Source: CAZICM01 sp964537685 (GTDB lineage: Bacteria > Myxococcota_A > Polyangia > Polyangiales > Polyangiaceae). From it: DNA of 64,000 bases. The notes under the pieces were generated by a model. It was not told the DNA's origin and made no database searches. It worked only from the letters and a program-made list of their open reading frames with translations. Shown one piece after another: positions 1 through 9,190 of the stretch. The stretch lies in the NCBI GenBank assembly GCA_964537685.1, contig CAZICM010000040.1, positions 20,663-84,662 on the forward strand, written 5' to 3'. Position numbers and translations under genes: made by a program. Position 1 is the stretch's first letter. Each line of letters begins with the position of its first letter.

Positions 1-606
1 TTGCCTCCGGCTCCAGCCGAATCAAAAGAGCAGTCCGCAGAGAAAGCGCCGGATAAATCCGATGAAAAGACGGCCGAGCGCCCTCCGATTGTGGATCAAA
101 ATGCGCCCCGTTTGGAGATTTCGGGAAGCGAATTCGTGGATGCCGGGGCGGAGCGCAATGCGTCGATTACGGTGATTGCAAAGAATGCGGGGCATCGGCC
201 CATGTTGGCGGTGCTTAGACCGAGAATGCTTTCCTTCCGAATCGATAAACCAGATGGGACGGGAGCTATGTGCGGGCCGGATGCTTCGCCCAGGGGAATG
301 CCCAGGGATAGTTATAAGAATTATAAGCCGGGGGAGACGGTGTCTTTTTCGGTTTTATTGGGAGAGGTATGTCCCAGGGGGACGTTTGCCAGGCCGGGAA
401 TTTATAAGATTTTACCGGCCTTGCATGCGGAGCAGACAGGAGCCGAGCATGGGATTACAGCCTATACAGCGGTGGTGGATGCCCCCAAGCCAACAATTGT
501 GAGGATCAAGGAAGGGACGCTGCCTTTTCATAAAGAGGCGCCGAAGGCGGTGCCAACGCCCAAGCAGACCCTTGAACATGAAGAGGAAAAAGCGGAAGCT
601 AAATAA
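1..606 (+). CDS. Hypothetical protein, 5'-truncated by the window edge
   Basis: An open frame runs from the first base to a TAA at 604-606, so the true start lies outside the window. The first 35 or so residues are charged and Pro/Glu/Lys-rich (low complexity). A middle section of about 140 residues alternates hydrophobic and polar residues, with a TVIAKNAG-like strand pattern that suggests a beta-sandwich domain. The C-terminus is again Lys/Glu-rich. I recognise no family or catalytic motif. It converges with the carboxyltransferase gene, whose stop begins at 608. A secreted or periplasmic protein is possible, but the signal region would be upstream of the window. Confidence 0.6.
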   Translation: MPPAPAESKEQSAEKAPDKSDEKTAERPPIVDQNAPRLEISGSEFVDAGAERNASITVIAKNAGHRPMLAVLRPRMLSFRIDKPDGTGAMCGPDASPRGMPRDSYKNYKPGETVSFSVLLGEVCPRGTFARPGIYKILPALHAEQTGAEHGITAYTAVVDAPKPTIVRIKEGTLPFHKEAPKAVPTPKQTLEHEEEKAEAK

Positions 607-607
607 C

Positions 608-2176
608 TTATACGGGAATGATACCTCGCTTGCGCGCGGGCCGCTCCAGCTTCTTATGCCGCGCAAGCTCCAATCCCCAGGCAATGGCCTTTCGGGTATC
701 CCGGGGATCGATAACATCATCGATTAAACCCCAGCCCGCGACTTTCATTACATCGATATTCTTTTGGAGTTGATCCACTAGCATTTGTTTGACTTCAGGC
801 GGTGGCGGGGTATCCCCAAAGAGCTTGCGCGCCGCGATACCAATCATTCCTTCGGGCCCCATCACGCTAATTTCCGCCGTCGGCCAGCCTACGATTAAAT
901 CGGGTTCATAAGCCCGGCCGCACATCACAAAATAGCCCGCTCCATAGGCTTTGCGAACAACAACCGTTACCTTGGGCACCGTGGCCGCGCTCATGACATG
1001 CAGCATTTTTGCGCCATGCCGTATAATGCCTTCGTGTTCTACCTTGGAGCCGATCATAAAACCGGGCACGTCTTGCAGGAAAACCAGCGGAATATTAAAG
1101 GCATCGCATATCTGTATAAAGCGGGCGGCCTTATCCGCCGAATCGACATCGAGGATACCGCCCATATGGTTGGGCTGATTGGCCACGATACCTACAGAGC
1201 GGCCTCCAATGCGGGCCAGGCAGGTGATGATGGATTTGGCCCACTTGGGTTTGATATCGAATATTTCGCCATGATCGGCGATGGCGGCGATGAGTTTATA
1301 CATATCATAGGCTTTGCGGGGATTTTCAGGGAGCAAATCCAATAAAGACTCTTCGCGCCTGTCAATCGGATCGGTATTGGGCAAGATCGGCGGGTCTTCT
1401 TCGCAATTGGAGGGGAAAAACGATAGATATCGCTTGATGGATGTTATGCATTCGGCGTCGCTGGGGACTTCGAGATCGCCCACGCCGCTTTTGGTGGCAT
1501 GCACTTTGGAGCCGCCTAAATCTTGTTCGGCGATATCTTCGCCCGTCATGGCTTTGACCAGCGGGGGGCCGCCCAAGGCCATGGACCCTATGTTTTTAAC
1601 CATGGGTACAAAGTCGGCGAGTCCGGGAATATAGGCCGTGCCCGCTGCGCCGGGGCCCACCATGGCGGCGACTTGGGGAACAACGCCGCTCATATGTACT
1701 TGTTCGCGAAAGAGATGACCCGAGCCCGCAAAGAGCGAAATCATATCGGGATGGCTAGAGCCTGGGTCAATGCGCGCGCCCGCCGAGTCGATAAACCAGA
1801 CCATGGGCCAGCGCCCGCGAAGCGCCATTTGCCTCATTCGGGTGACTTTCTCTTCGCCTGTGTGGCCAATGCTTCCTCCTTTGACGGTAAAGTCATACGA
1901 AGCCGCGCAGACCATTCGCCCGTCTACCTTGCCAAATCCACAGACCACGGCATCCGCGGGAGGCCGGTCTTTCCCTTCACCACCGGCCGATAGGCCCATC
2001 TGCGTGCCATGCATACCCACTTCAAAGTAGACGCCATCGTCGAAGAACCCGCTCAGCCTTTCGCGGGCGGTCATTTTTCCGCGGGCATGCTGTTTGGCGA
2101 CTTTTTCGGGGCCGCCCATTTGCCGGACCTCCGCCTGCCTCGCCTCTAAATCCTTAATCAATTCTCGCATATTCAT
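608..2176 (-). CDS. Acyl-CoA carboxylase, carboxyltransferase (beta) subunit
   Basis: A member of the propionyl/methylcrotonyl-CoA carboxylase beta family, 522 residues. It transfers the carboxyl group from carboxybiotin to an acyl-CoA. Family hallmarks are visible: FIDSAGARI and the MVGPGAAGTAYIPG oxyanion-type loop in the N-terminal crotonase fold, then GRSVGIVANQPNHMGG, FLQDVPGFMIG and VRKAYGAGYFVMCG in the C-terminal half. A longer frame exists, but the ATG at 2176 is preferred because GGGAGGAG lies nine bases upstream and the family homology begins there. It is the last gene of the MarR-BKACE-crotonase run. No biotin carboxylase or biotin carrier gene lies in the window, so the partner must be elsewhere. 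The exact acyl-CoA substrate cannot be read from the sequence. Confidence 0.93.
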   Translation of the reverse strand: MNMRELIKDLEARQAEVRQMGGPEKVAKQHARGKMTARERLSGFFDDGVYFEVGMHGTQMGLSAGGEGKDRPPADAVVCGFGKVDGRMVCAASYDFTVKGGSIGHTGEEKVTRMRQMALRGRWPMVWFIDSAGARIDPGSSHPDMISLFAGSGHLFREQVHMSGVVPQVAAMVGPGAAGTAYIPGLADFVPMVKNIGSMALGGPPLVKAMTGEDIAEQDLGGSKVHATKSGVGDLEVPSDAECITSIKRYLSFFPSNCEEDPPILPNTDPIDRREESLLDLLPENPRKAYDMYKLIAAIADHGEIFDIKPKWAKSIITCLARIGGRSVGIVANQPNHMGGILDVDSADKAARFIQICDAFNIPLVFLQDVPGFMIGSKVEHEGIIRHGAKMLHVMSAATVPKVTVVVRKAYGAGYFVMCGRAYEPDLIVGWPTAEISVMGPEGMIGIAARKLFGDTPPPPEVKQMLVDQLQKNIDVMKVAGWGLIDDVIDPRDTRKAIAWGLELARHKKLERPARKRGIIPV

Positions 2177-2193
2177 AACGAAACACTCCTCCC

Positions 2194-2982
2194 TTATTTC
2201 CCTGTCCAACGCGGCGGACGTTTTTCCATAAAGGCCATCAGGCCCTCGCGGGCATCGTCGGTGGCCAGGCATACACCCAATCGTTTGCGCAAGAGCGGCA
2301 GGGCGGACTCCAAGTCCAAATCGTCCTGAGCCGCAAAGGCTTCAAGCCCGAGCCGAACGGTAATGGGGCTTTTTGATCGAATTGCATCGGCCATTTTTGT
2401 AATTTCTTTATCGAGTTCCTCGGGGGCCACGGCCCGATTGATTAAGCCTATGCGCTGGGCTTCTTCCGCTTCCATGCGCTCGCCGAAGAGCATCATTTCA
2501 AGAAGGCGGCGCCTGGGCATAATGCGCTGAAGAACGGCCATAATCATCATGGGGAAGAGGCCCACGTTGATTTCTGGAGTTCCGAGTTTGGCTGCTTTTT
2601 GAGCGATGGCGAAATGGCAAGCCGCGACGAGGCCCAGCCCTCCGCCCATGGCATGGCCATTGACGCGCGCAATGATGGGTTTGGGAGAGCTCATCATGGC
2701 CAGCAAGAGATCGGCATAATCGCCCCGGACGGGTCTCTCTTCTCCGCCTGCCGCGCCGCCTGCCATCTGCGCGAAATCGCCGCCCGCACAGAAGGCATCG
2801 CCGGCGCCCGTAAGCACAATAACGCGCACATCCTGGTCATCCGAGGCACCGGCCAGCGCATAAAGCAGCTCATTGACCATGACCGGGCCAATGGCATTTT
2901 TCCGCGCGGGATTATTGAGCGTAATGGTTTGAACACCATCCGTTTTTGAAAGGAGCAAATACGAATAAGGTGCGCTGCTCAT
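2194..2982 (-). CDS. Enoyl-CoA hydratase/isomerase (crotonase) family protein
   Basis: A 262-residue crotonase-fold protein. The N-terminal part has LNNPARKNA, then GAGDAFCAGGDF (CoA-binding oxyanion hole), GHAMGGGLGL and PEINVGLFP. In canonical hydratases the two catalytic glutamates sit in GGGcEL and PEi. Here the second is kept (PEI), but the first position is Gly (GGGLGL), so simple hydration of an enoyl-CoA is not assured and another crotonase reaction is possible. The ATG at 2982 overlaps the BKACE stop as ATGA, implying translational coupling. The frame extends upstream, but only within BKACE. It probably acts on a CoA thioester in the same catabolic pathway as its neighbours. Confidence 0.9.
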   Translation of the reverse strand: MSSAPYSYLLLSKTDGVQTITLNNPARKNAIGPVMVNELLYALAGASDDQDVRVIVLTGAGDAFCAGGDFAQMAGGAAGGEERPVRGDYADLLLAMMSSPKPIIARVNGHAMGGGLGLVAACHFAIAQKAAKLGTPEINVGLFPMMIMAVLQRIMPRRRLLEMMLFGERMEAEEAQRIGLINRAVAPEELDKEITKMADAIRSKSPITVRLGLEAFAAQDDLDLESALPLLRKRLGVCLATDDAREGLMAFMEKRPPRWTGK

Positions 2983-3896
2983 GGAGTTGTATCCTCTCTG
3001 AGCGAGAGAATTTTCCGGGCTTCTTCCACAGTGGCGGGCCTTCGGCCCACATCGCGGCATAGCCTGACGGCGACCTCGACCAATTCGCCATTGCTCTTGG
3101 CCATTTCTCCATTGGGCAAATACAGATGATCTTCGAGGCCGCAGCGGATATTGCCGCCTAAAACAAGGGCCGCGGCGAGCATTCTCCATTGTCCGTGGCT
3201 GATGCCGATGACTTCCCATTCTGATCCGGCCGGCATAATTTTGGTTTGCAATTGAAGGGATTCGATATGGCCCGGAATACCACCGAGTACATTGACAATA
3301 AAAGAGAATTGGAGCGGCGCCTTGAGGACGCCCATATCGATTAAAGGCCAGATGCCTTGGGTATGGCCGCTATCAAAGCATTCGAGCTCGGGCTTAATCT
3401 GAGCCTCGTTCATGGTTTTAAGCAGCGTGATGATTTTCGAATAGGTATTGGGAAAGACCATATCGAAATCAAAAGCCTTACGGGCGCGGGAGTATTTTGA
3501 ATAATTCATCGTGCCCATATTGAGCGCGCCGATTTCCGGGCGGCTTTCTTTTAAATAGGTGCACTGATCGCTCACATCCTCCAAAATGGTGCCCGTGGAG
3601 AAATTCAATAGAATGGGGCACCTATTCCGCACTTCTTCTTTGATTTTAGCGAAGGTTGCAGGCGAAAACGTGGGCGCTCCATCGTCGGTGCGCGCGTGAA
3701 TATGCACAACAGAGGCGCCCGCGTCATAAGCCCGCTTGCATTCATCGGCAATTTCAACGGGTGTGTAAGGAATTGAAGGGCATTGCCTGCGATTGGCCAA
3801 TACACCTGTGATGGCGCATGTGACAACACACACATCTGGATCGCGAGAGGCATTGGGAAGTTTGGGTTCACCTGTGAAACTCGGCTTTTCTTTCAT
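2979..3896 (-). CDS. Beta-keto acid cleavage enzyme (BKACE, DUF849)
   Basis: A 305-residue protein of the 3-keto-5-aminohexanoate cleavage enzyme family. Known members condense a beta-keto acid with acetyl-CoA to give acetoacetate and a new acyl-CoA, using a zinc-bound TIM barrel. Visible family motifs are CAITGV near the N-terminus, GASVVHIHART (the HxH metal ligands), NFSTGT and FEVFDSGH-like ECFDSGHTQG, and a C-terminal GLEDHLYLPNGE. The substrate is not determinable from sequence, as family members accept very different side chains. It overlaps the MarR gene upstream and the crotonase downstream by 4 bp each (ATGA), so the genes are very likely one operon for keto-acid or fatty-acid-like catabolism. 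Confidence 0.9.
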   Translation of the reverse strand: MKEKPSFTGEPKLPNASRDPDVCVVTCAITGVLANRRQCPSIPYTPVEIADECKRAYDAGASVVHIHARTDDGAPTFSPATFAKIKEEVRNRCPILLNFSTGTILEDVSDQCTYLKESRPEIGALNMGTMNYSKYSRARKAFDFDMVFPNTYSKIITLLKTMNEAQIKPELECFDSGHTQGIWPLIDMGVLKAPLQFSFIVNVLGGIPGHIESLQLQTKIMPAGSEWEVIGISHGQWRMLAAALVLGGNIRCGLEDHLYLPNGEMAKSNGELVEVAVRLCRDVGRRPATVEEARKILSLREDTTP

Positions 3897-4450
3897 GATT
3901 CCTCATTACCTTCATTGAAACCAGATCCCGGATCGCCCGTACCGGATGGTTCAGGCGATAAACCGAGGCTCTGGGATTGTTGCGATACCAATTGGCGGAC
4001 ACGTTTTTGAAGCTTGGTCAAAATGCGCAAAAGCTCGCGCAAATCGGCCTGGGACAGGTCAATCAGCGCATTTCTAAAAATCTCCATGGGCTCGACTTGG
4101 ATATAGCGGGCGAGGCGGGCGCCTTTTTCGGTGAGGCGTATAAAAATAACCCGCCGATCGGTCGTCGAGCGTTCCCGGCGCACATATCCTTCGCGTTCCA
4201 TTCGATCGATAATGCCGGTCACTGTACTGTTTTGGGCGCGGATGCGTTCCGACAGCGATGAAAAGGATAAATCGCCGAAGGATTCAAGCAGTTTTAACAC
4301 CGTAAGCTGAGGCCCGGTCAGCCCAAATTGGCTGGCCATTCCTTTCGTGAGCCTTCGCGATTCGGTGTAGAGATAAATGATGGTCTCGACAATCGCGTCG
4401 ACCTCGGATTTCGCTTCGGGAGGGAGCTCGGTAGCCAAGATAGTTCGCAT
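3893..4450 (-). CDS. MarR-family transcriptional regulator
   Basis: A 185-residue winged-helix regulator. The MarR core is clear: an N-terminal dimerisation helix, LTGPQLTVLKLL, then SLSERIRAQNSTVTGIIDRMEREGYVRR (recognition helix; this quotation is a description of residues about 67-94) followed by the wing motif TDRRVIFIRLTEKG. A polar Gln/Ser/Pro/Gly tail of about 25 residues follows. It is the first gene of the minus-strand operon and overlaps BKACE by ATGA. A 20-bp near-perfect palindrome centred on its own start codon is a good candidate for autoregulation. MarR proteins of such operons often sense an acyl-CoA or aromatic/keto-acid substrate; that is inference here. Confidence 0.9.
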   Translation of the reverse strand: MRTILATELPPEAKSEVDAIVETIIYLYTESRRLTKGMASQFGLTGPQLTVLKLLESFGDLSFSSLSERIRAQNSTVTGIIDRMEREGYVRRERSTTDRRVIFIRLTEKGARLARYIQVEPMEIFRNALIDLSQADLRELLRILTKLQKRVRQLVSQQSQSLGLSPEPSGTGDPGSGFNEGNEES

Positions 4451-4459
4451 GCGAAATAT
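4440..4459. promoter_or_regulatory. Candidate MarR operator palindrome over the marR start codon
   Basis: A 20-bp inverted repeat with 9 of 10 base pairs matching, including a perfect 12-bp core TTCGCATGCGAA at 4444-4455. It spans the ATG of the MarR gene (complement of 4448-4450). MarR-family sites are commonly palindromes of this size near their own promoter. Binding by this protein is inferred. Confidence 0.45.
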
Positions 4460-4543
4460 TCGTTTGATGGCTCGGTGTCAAGCGGACTTGTCCACGATCA
4501 TCCCTCTTGTTCTTCGAGCAGACCCCTGAGAAACTAGGCTGCC

Positions 4544-5701
4544 ATGCCTACCCGTCCTTTCGCCTATTTTTCACCTGCAAACCCAAACCGAAGGCGAGCG
4601 CTTTCGCTGAGCGCGGCCCTTTCAATTGCCGCGGGCACGCTGTATGCGGGCGCCTCTGGATGTGCGCCGACGGCGTTTACCTTTCAGGAAACGGACGATA
4701 CGAGCTCGAGTTCATCGGCCACAAGCAATGGCACAACGACTTCCTCGGGCGGCGGCGCGGGAGGCAGCGGCACTTCCACATCTGGAGGCGGCGCGGGCGC
4801 AACATCATCCTCGAGCAGCACCAGCGGAGCGCCCGAGAATTGCCCGCCCAGTTATTCCTGTGCGCCTCCCATTCCACAAGGATGGACGGGATACGATATC
4901 ATTTTGGTAGATCCCGCAGGAGGGCCTAAACCCGCATGTCCATTGGGCGATATGCCGCCCAAACTCAATGCTTCACCTGTTGCGCAAGCGCATACATGCA
5001 CGGCCTGCGGCGGATGCAGCCGTATCAACGCGGGATGTACATCGCCCGAAATGACCTGCTGGGTAGGCGCAAACGATTGCATGAATGGCTCGGCGACCAC
5101 GTTCACGCCCGCATTAAATGCCGGATGTGTCAACGATACGAACTTTATGGGGGGAGAAGGCACCCTGGCGGGCTGTAAAATCACGGCCAATGCGACGGTA
5201 AATAATCCGGGGCAGTGCGTGGTCAACAATGATGCAACGCCTGTGAAACCCGGCACTTTTAATGAAGATGTTCATACCTGCGATGCCATTACGGGGCCTG
5301 TGTGCGGCACGAATAAAACCTGTGTGACTTCGCCTTTTGCTGGACAGCAAATTTGCGTTCATAAATCCGGCAGCGATGCTTGTCCGGCCGAATTTCCAAA
5401 CAGCGTGCAGGCGTATGGCGGGGCCCTCGATACCAGGGATTGCTCGGCGTGCGGCTGCGCGGCGATCACCGGGTGTTCAGGCGGAAAAATAACGGTTTAC
5501 GATTTATTGGGCTGCGATGCGATGGGTGCGGCGGTCGTCATCGATAACAATGCATGCACGGCGGCGGATGCCTTATTCGATGTCTCGGCCGTGTCGTTTA
5601 TGCACGAACTGGCAACGCCGATGGATCCTCAGCAATGCACGGGCGGCAATCCCACCGGTTCTCTCATGCCCACAAGCCCGGTCAAATATTGCTGTCTATA
5701 A
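4544..5701 (+). CDS. Cys-rich secreted lipoprotein, unknown function
   Basis: A 385-residue protein. The N-terminus has an Arg-rich patch (NRRRALS), a hydrophobic stretch and a lipobox-like AGASGC, after which a long Ser/Thr/Gly-rich linker (residues about 50-100) separates the membrane anchor from a Cys-rich globular part. Many Cys pairs are present (CTACGGC, CGTNKTC, CSACGCA) and the protein ends in YCCL. This linker-plus-Cys architecture is common in myxobacterial surface lipoproteins. I recognise no enzyme motif. It is transcribed divergently from the MarR gene with about 90 bp between them. Confidence 0.8.
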   Translation: MPTRPFAYFSPANPNRRRALSLSAALSIAAGTLYAGASGCAPTAFTFQETDDTSSSSSATSNGTTTSSGGGAGGSGTSTSGGGAGATSSSSSTSGAPENCPPSYSCAPPIPQGWTGYDIILVDPAGGPKPACPLGDMPPKLNASPVAQAHTCTACGGCSRINAGCTSPEMTCWVGANDCMNGSATTFTPALNAGCVNDTNFMGGEGTLAGCKITANATVNNPGQCVVNNDATPVKPGTFNEDVHTCDAITGPVCGTNKTCVTSPFAGQQICVHKSGSDACPAEFPNSVQAYGGALDTRDCSACGCAAITGCSGGKITVYDLLGCDAMGAAVVIDNNACTAADALFDVSAVSFMHELATPMDPQQCTGGNPTGSLMPTSPVKYCCL

Positions 5702-5738
5702 ATTATTTTCAATACAATTTCCAATACAATCCATTCAA

Positions 5739-6272
5739 TTAAAATTCATCGCGCCTCTGTTTTAGCCGGACGGCGATGCTTTGAATGTGCTCGTCCTCGA
5801 TGCCATGTTCATCGAGGGCTTCCGATAATTTTAAAACATATTCGATATTGGAGCCGCTGGGTCCGGTGGCACTTTCAATTTGGCGAATCATTTCATCGAT
5901 TGGCGCACGACCGAGATGGTAGGGATTTTCAGGGGATGCAATCCAAGTGATGGCCCCGATGACCCGGGGCTCTTCGCCGTGGAGCTGAGCGGACACCCAC
6001 ACGCGCTCATATCCGCCCTGTTCCCGGTGATCGAGCATTTGAAGAATGGGCTCGGCGTGTTTTTTATCAATACCATAGAGAAGTCCCCCACACTGAGCGC
6101 CCGGACGATGGAGCAAGGTCGCGACACGCCCTAATTTTTCGGGGGTTCCCCGGTGATCGGGCGAGCCTTGATCGAGCCTGCGCTCATAATCAAAAATCGT
6201 CGCGGGCTGCCTGATGCTGAAACCAAAGCCGGGGCGCCATATCAGCGAGCCATATGCAAATATCCAGAGCAC
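5739..6272 (-). CDS. ChaC-like gamma-glutamylcyclotransferase
   Basis: A 177-residue protein. Family hallmarks are at the N-terminus: WIFAYGSLIWRPGF (the YGSL motif that binds the gamma-glutamyl group) and the following DYERRLDQGSPDHRGTPE block typical of ChaC proteins. The catalytic Glu candidate lies in HREQGGYE. ChaC enzymes cleave glutathione to 5-oxoproline and Cys-Gly in the cytosol. The GTG start at 6272 has AGGA about seven bases upstream. It lies 9 bp after the TPR lipoprotein gene and is the last gene of a three-gene minus-strand run. Confidence 0.9.
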   Translation of the reverse strand: MLWIFAYGSLIWRPGFGFSIRQPATIFDYERRLDQGSPDHRGTPEKLGRVATLLHRPGAQCGGLLYGIDKKHAEPILQMLDHREQGGYERVWVSAQLHGEEPRVIGAITWIASPENPYHLGRAPIDEMIRQIESATGPSGSNIEYVLKLSEALDEHGIEDEHIQSIAVRLKQRRDEF

Positions 6273-6281
6273 CTTTCAATC

Positions 6282-7436
6282 CTATCGAGTTTTTGGCGTT
6301 TTTCCTTCGAGAGCATCGAGCTCATCGGTAACGGCTTTCACGCGGGGGTCGGTGGGATCGTTTTCCATGGCTTTTTCATAGGCAGAGCGGGCTTCTTTGT
6401 AATGGCCCTGCTGCGCCAGGGCATTGCCCAGGTTAATCCACGCGGTATTGAGTTTTGGATCAATTTGCAAAGCATCACGATAGAATGAAATGGCCTTGGC
6501 GAGGTCTTTTTTCAAATGAAAGGCATAGCCAAGATTGGAGCGGTAGGATGCTTTTTGAGGATTCGCGGCAACCGCCGCCTCCAGATGAGCGATGGCTTTA
6601 TCGGGTTCGTTTTGAGCCAAATAAGCCGTCGCCAAATCGTTGCGGATGCGGGCATTTTCGGGCGCAAGCCGAACAGCCTGTTCATAGCTCTGAAGCGCGG
6701 GCTGAACGCGGCCCGCCGCAAGCAGCGCGGTGCCTAAATTGGCCTTTCGGTCGGCATCGCCTGGAGCCAGTTCGGCGGCCCGGCTCAATTCATTCACGGC
6801 ATCGTCCAGTTTGCCCAGGGCCAGGCATGCAACGCCCAGCGAGGAATGCGCCTCGGCATCGTTTGGAGCGAGAGATACCGCTGTTTTCAACGCATCGAGG
6901 GCTTCGGCGGCCCGGCCTTCCACCAAATAAGCCCGGCCCAATTCCAAGTGAGCGGGCGCATATGCGGCATCCAGGGCAAGGGCTTGTTTTAAATCTTTAA
7001 TCGCAATTTGAAGGGTTTTGTTTTCAGGCGCGGCGCCGAATTCGCTGGGCACGTCGTCTTTGGATAGGCGGGCGCGCGCTCTGCCGACGAGAGGGGCCGG
7101 ATCATTTTGATTTAATTGATAAGCATTTTGATAAAATTTTTCGGCGGCCTCGAAATCTCCGCGTTCAAAGGCCGAATCGCCTTGAGCCAGTTGCTGATCG
7201 GAAGCGGAATTCGTGCCTCGGGCGAGCCTCGAGGATGAGCTTTGGGCTGGAGGCGCAGCGCTATGGGCTGGAGGGGGAAGGCTGGCCGGGGCTGAATTTG
7301 AAGGGAATGGCTGTACATTCTCTTGGATTGAATGAGGAGCGGAAGCACAACCGGATTGCAAGGCCATCAACAGCCCGAACGAGACGGGCACCATTGCGCA
7401 GAAAATACCAAATATTCGAAAGGATGTATGGCTCAT
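6282..7436 (-). CDS. TPR-repeat lipoprotein
   Basis: A 384-residue protein with a signal peptide and lipobox (LQSGC near residue 30), a Ser/Pro/Ala-rich linker to about residue 75, and then a continuous array of roughly eight tetratricopeptide repeats. TPR signature residues recur as AxLELGRAYLVEGRA, SSLGVACLALGKLDDA, NDLATAYLAQNEPDKA and INLGNALAQQGHYKEA. Such lipoproteins usually scaffold protein complexes at the inner face of the outer membrane. Its ATG overlaps the stop of the upstream ankyrin gene (ATGA, 7433-7436). No catalytic residues are evident. Confidence 0.85.
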   Translation of the reverse strand: MSHTSFRIFGIFCAMVPVSFGLLMALQSGCASAPHSIQENVQPFPSNSAPASLPPPAHSAAPPAQSSSSRLARGTNSASDQQLAQGDSAFERGDFEAAEKFYQNAYQLNQNDPAPLVGRARARLSKDDVPSEFGAAPENKTLQIAIKDLKQALALDAAYAPAHLELGRAYLVEGRAAEALDALKTAVSLAPNDAEAHSSLGVACLALGKLDDAVNELSRAAELAPGDADRKANLGTALLAAGRVQPALQSYEQAVRLAPENARIRNDLATAYLAQNEPDKAIAHLEAAVAANPQKASYRSNLGYAFHLKKDLAKAISFYRDALQIDPKLNTAWINLGNALAQQGHYKEARSAYEKAMENDPTDPRVKAVTDELDALEGKTPKTR

Positions 7437-9013
7437 GGGGATATCCCCGCGGACGAATGTAATACAATGCCTTTTTGAGCGGCGATTTCCCTGAGATCGC
7501 GCTGATTGTCATCGATAATATCGGAGCGGGCTCCATGGGCGATAAGCCAATGAACGGCCTCTTGATGACCAGCCCACACGGCCGCAAACAAGGGCGTCCA
7601 GCCCAAATAATCCCTTTCTTGAAGGGCTTTTTGAGGATCGGGCAATTTGGCGAAGAGCATTTCAAGAACGGGCACGAGCCCCTCTTTGGCGGCATTGTGA
7701 AAGAGCGTAGCGCCGGGACAGTTTTTATTGATATTGGCACCCATTTCGATCAAATAGCAAGCGGCCTGGGCATGCCGGGAATCGATGGCCTCGCATAAAG
7801 CGCAAAGGCCAAAGATCTCTGCGTCCACCGGAATTCCGCGCTGCAAATGCTCCGCAATCAGCTTTGTCGATCCGGCCTCGGCGGACGCGACCATGGAATG
7901 CTCCGAGACCGCCGCTCCTCGCCCGAGCAGCCAAAGGGCAAGCTCCTCATGGCCTTGCGCCGCAGCGATGCATAAACCCGTGCGCCCTGAATCGCCGTGC
8001 TCTTGGGATTCAATATCAAAACCTTGATTCAACAGCATTTCGCACAGCCAAAGAAGGCCGCCGCTGCACGCTGCAAACCAAATACAGCGGGGATGGCGTT
8101 TTGGATTTATAAGAGCACCGCGTTCGACCAGAAAACGGGCCAAGGCATCGTGTCCATTCAGAGCCGCGAAATAAAGCGGAGGATAAAAGCGCTGCCGCCC
8201 ATTTACGGGAACTTTATGCTCCACCAAGAGGCGCGCGGTTTCGGGATCGGCCGCCGCACATAATGCGCTGAGACGGCCTTTAGGCATTGGATTTGCACCG
8301 TATTGAAGAAACAATCGAACCAATTCGGGCTGTTTTTTTCCGGCGGCAATATGGAGAGGCGACTCCATAAAATAGGCATTGGGATCGGCGCCGCGTTCGA
8401 GCAATTGCCGGACTTGTTCAATATCGCCCAGTTCAGCCGCGCGAAACAATGAGCCTGGCACCGGTGTTTTATCGCCTTCTTCATGAGACGCATTGCGATC
8501 TTGGGCACAGGGCCGAAGGCGAGTGCGCGCCCAATCAAAGCTGCTCGTGTGAGGGACAAAATAGGGGCTTTTTAATTGGAGACCGCAGTATTTTAAGGCT
8601 TCGACCAGCACATCTTCGGCGCCCTTTTTGATGCGGCGGCCCGTGGCCCGGATACGAACGCCTTTTTTGCCAAATAGAAAAACGCGATCAGGCTCTTTAG
8701 GAGCGGCTCCACACACATATGCCATTTCATAATCAATATCGCCTCCCCACATTTGGCACCGGTAAAGTACGATTGGCGTTTCAATCGCCAGCGCAAGCTC
8801 TTTTAAGGCCCGGAGCACGCCTTGGGGCGGCGCCTCGCGAATATCCGCGCCCAGGGATTCAAGCAATTCAATCGGCGTGAATGCAATATCGGCCCCCGCA
8901 GGATGAAAAGACCACAAGGCATCCCAGGGAATTTCAGGGTCTTTATGGCCGTCGGGAGGTCCAAAGCGGGGAATTGGCCAACAGTCCTCCAGGCGGAAGG
9001 CCATGCGCTCCAT
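7433..9013 (-). CDS. Ankyrin-repeat protein with a unique N-terminal domain
   Basis: About 526 residues when started at the ATG at 9013; a TTG-initiated extension to 9034 is possible and no strong ribosome-binding site decides between them. Residues 1 to about 185 form an unrecognised domain containing FHPAGADIAFTPIELLESLG and a YRCQMWGGDIDYE segment. The rest is about ten ankyrin repeats, with typical patterns such as SPLHIAAGKKQPELVRLFL, LYFAALNGHDALARFL, CIAAAQGHEELALWLL and TPLFAAVWAGHQEAVHWL. There is no signal peptide, so it is probably cytosolic and protein-binding. It is coupled to the TPR lipoprotein gene downstream. Confidence 0.85.
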   Translation of the reverse strand: MERMAFRLEDCWPIPRFGPPDGHKDPEIPWDALWSFHPAGADIAFTPIELLESLGADIREAPPQGVLRALKELALAIETPIVLYRCQMWGGDIDYEMAYVCGAAPKEPDRVFLFGKKGVRIRATGRRIKKGAEDVLVEALKYCGLQLKSPYFVPHTSSFDWARTRLRPCAQDRNASHEEGDKTPVPGSLFRAAELGDIEQVRQLLERGADPNAYFMESPLHIAAGKKQPELVRLFLQYGANPMPKGRLSALCAAADPETARLLVEHKVPVNGRQRFYPPLYFAALNGHDALARFLVERGALINPKRHPRCIWFAACSGGLLWLCEMLLNQGFDIESQEHGDSGRTGLCIAAAQGHEELALWLLGRGAAVSEHSMVASAEAGSTKLIAEHLQRGIPVDAEIFGLCALCEAIDSRHAQAACYLIEMGANINKNCPGATLFHNAAKEGLVPVLEMLFAKLPDPQKALQERDYLGWTPLFAAVWAGHQEAVHWLIAHGARSDIIDDNQRDLREIAAQKGIVLHSSAGISP

Positions 9014-9190
9014 ATTGATCAAATTGAGTGTCAATCTCCTGAATATGACACAGCGCAGGCCCGAGCAGGGGATGGTCTTTTAGAATGGCCATGGATTTGG
9101 CAGTACAGCGGGCATAGAGAATGCTGGCAAACCAAGCCATTGGATTTCTTTGTTTTCTACTTCATCAAATTGTTTAAAAACACAATTGAT

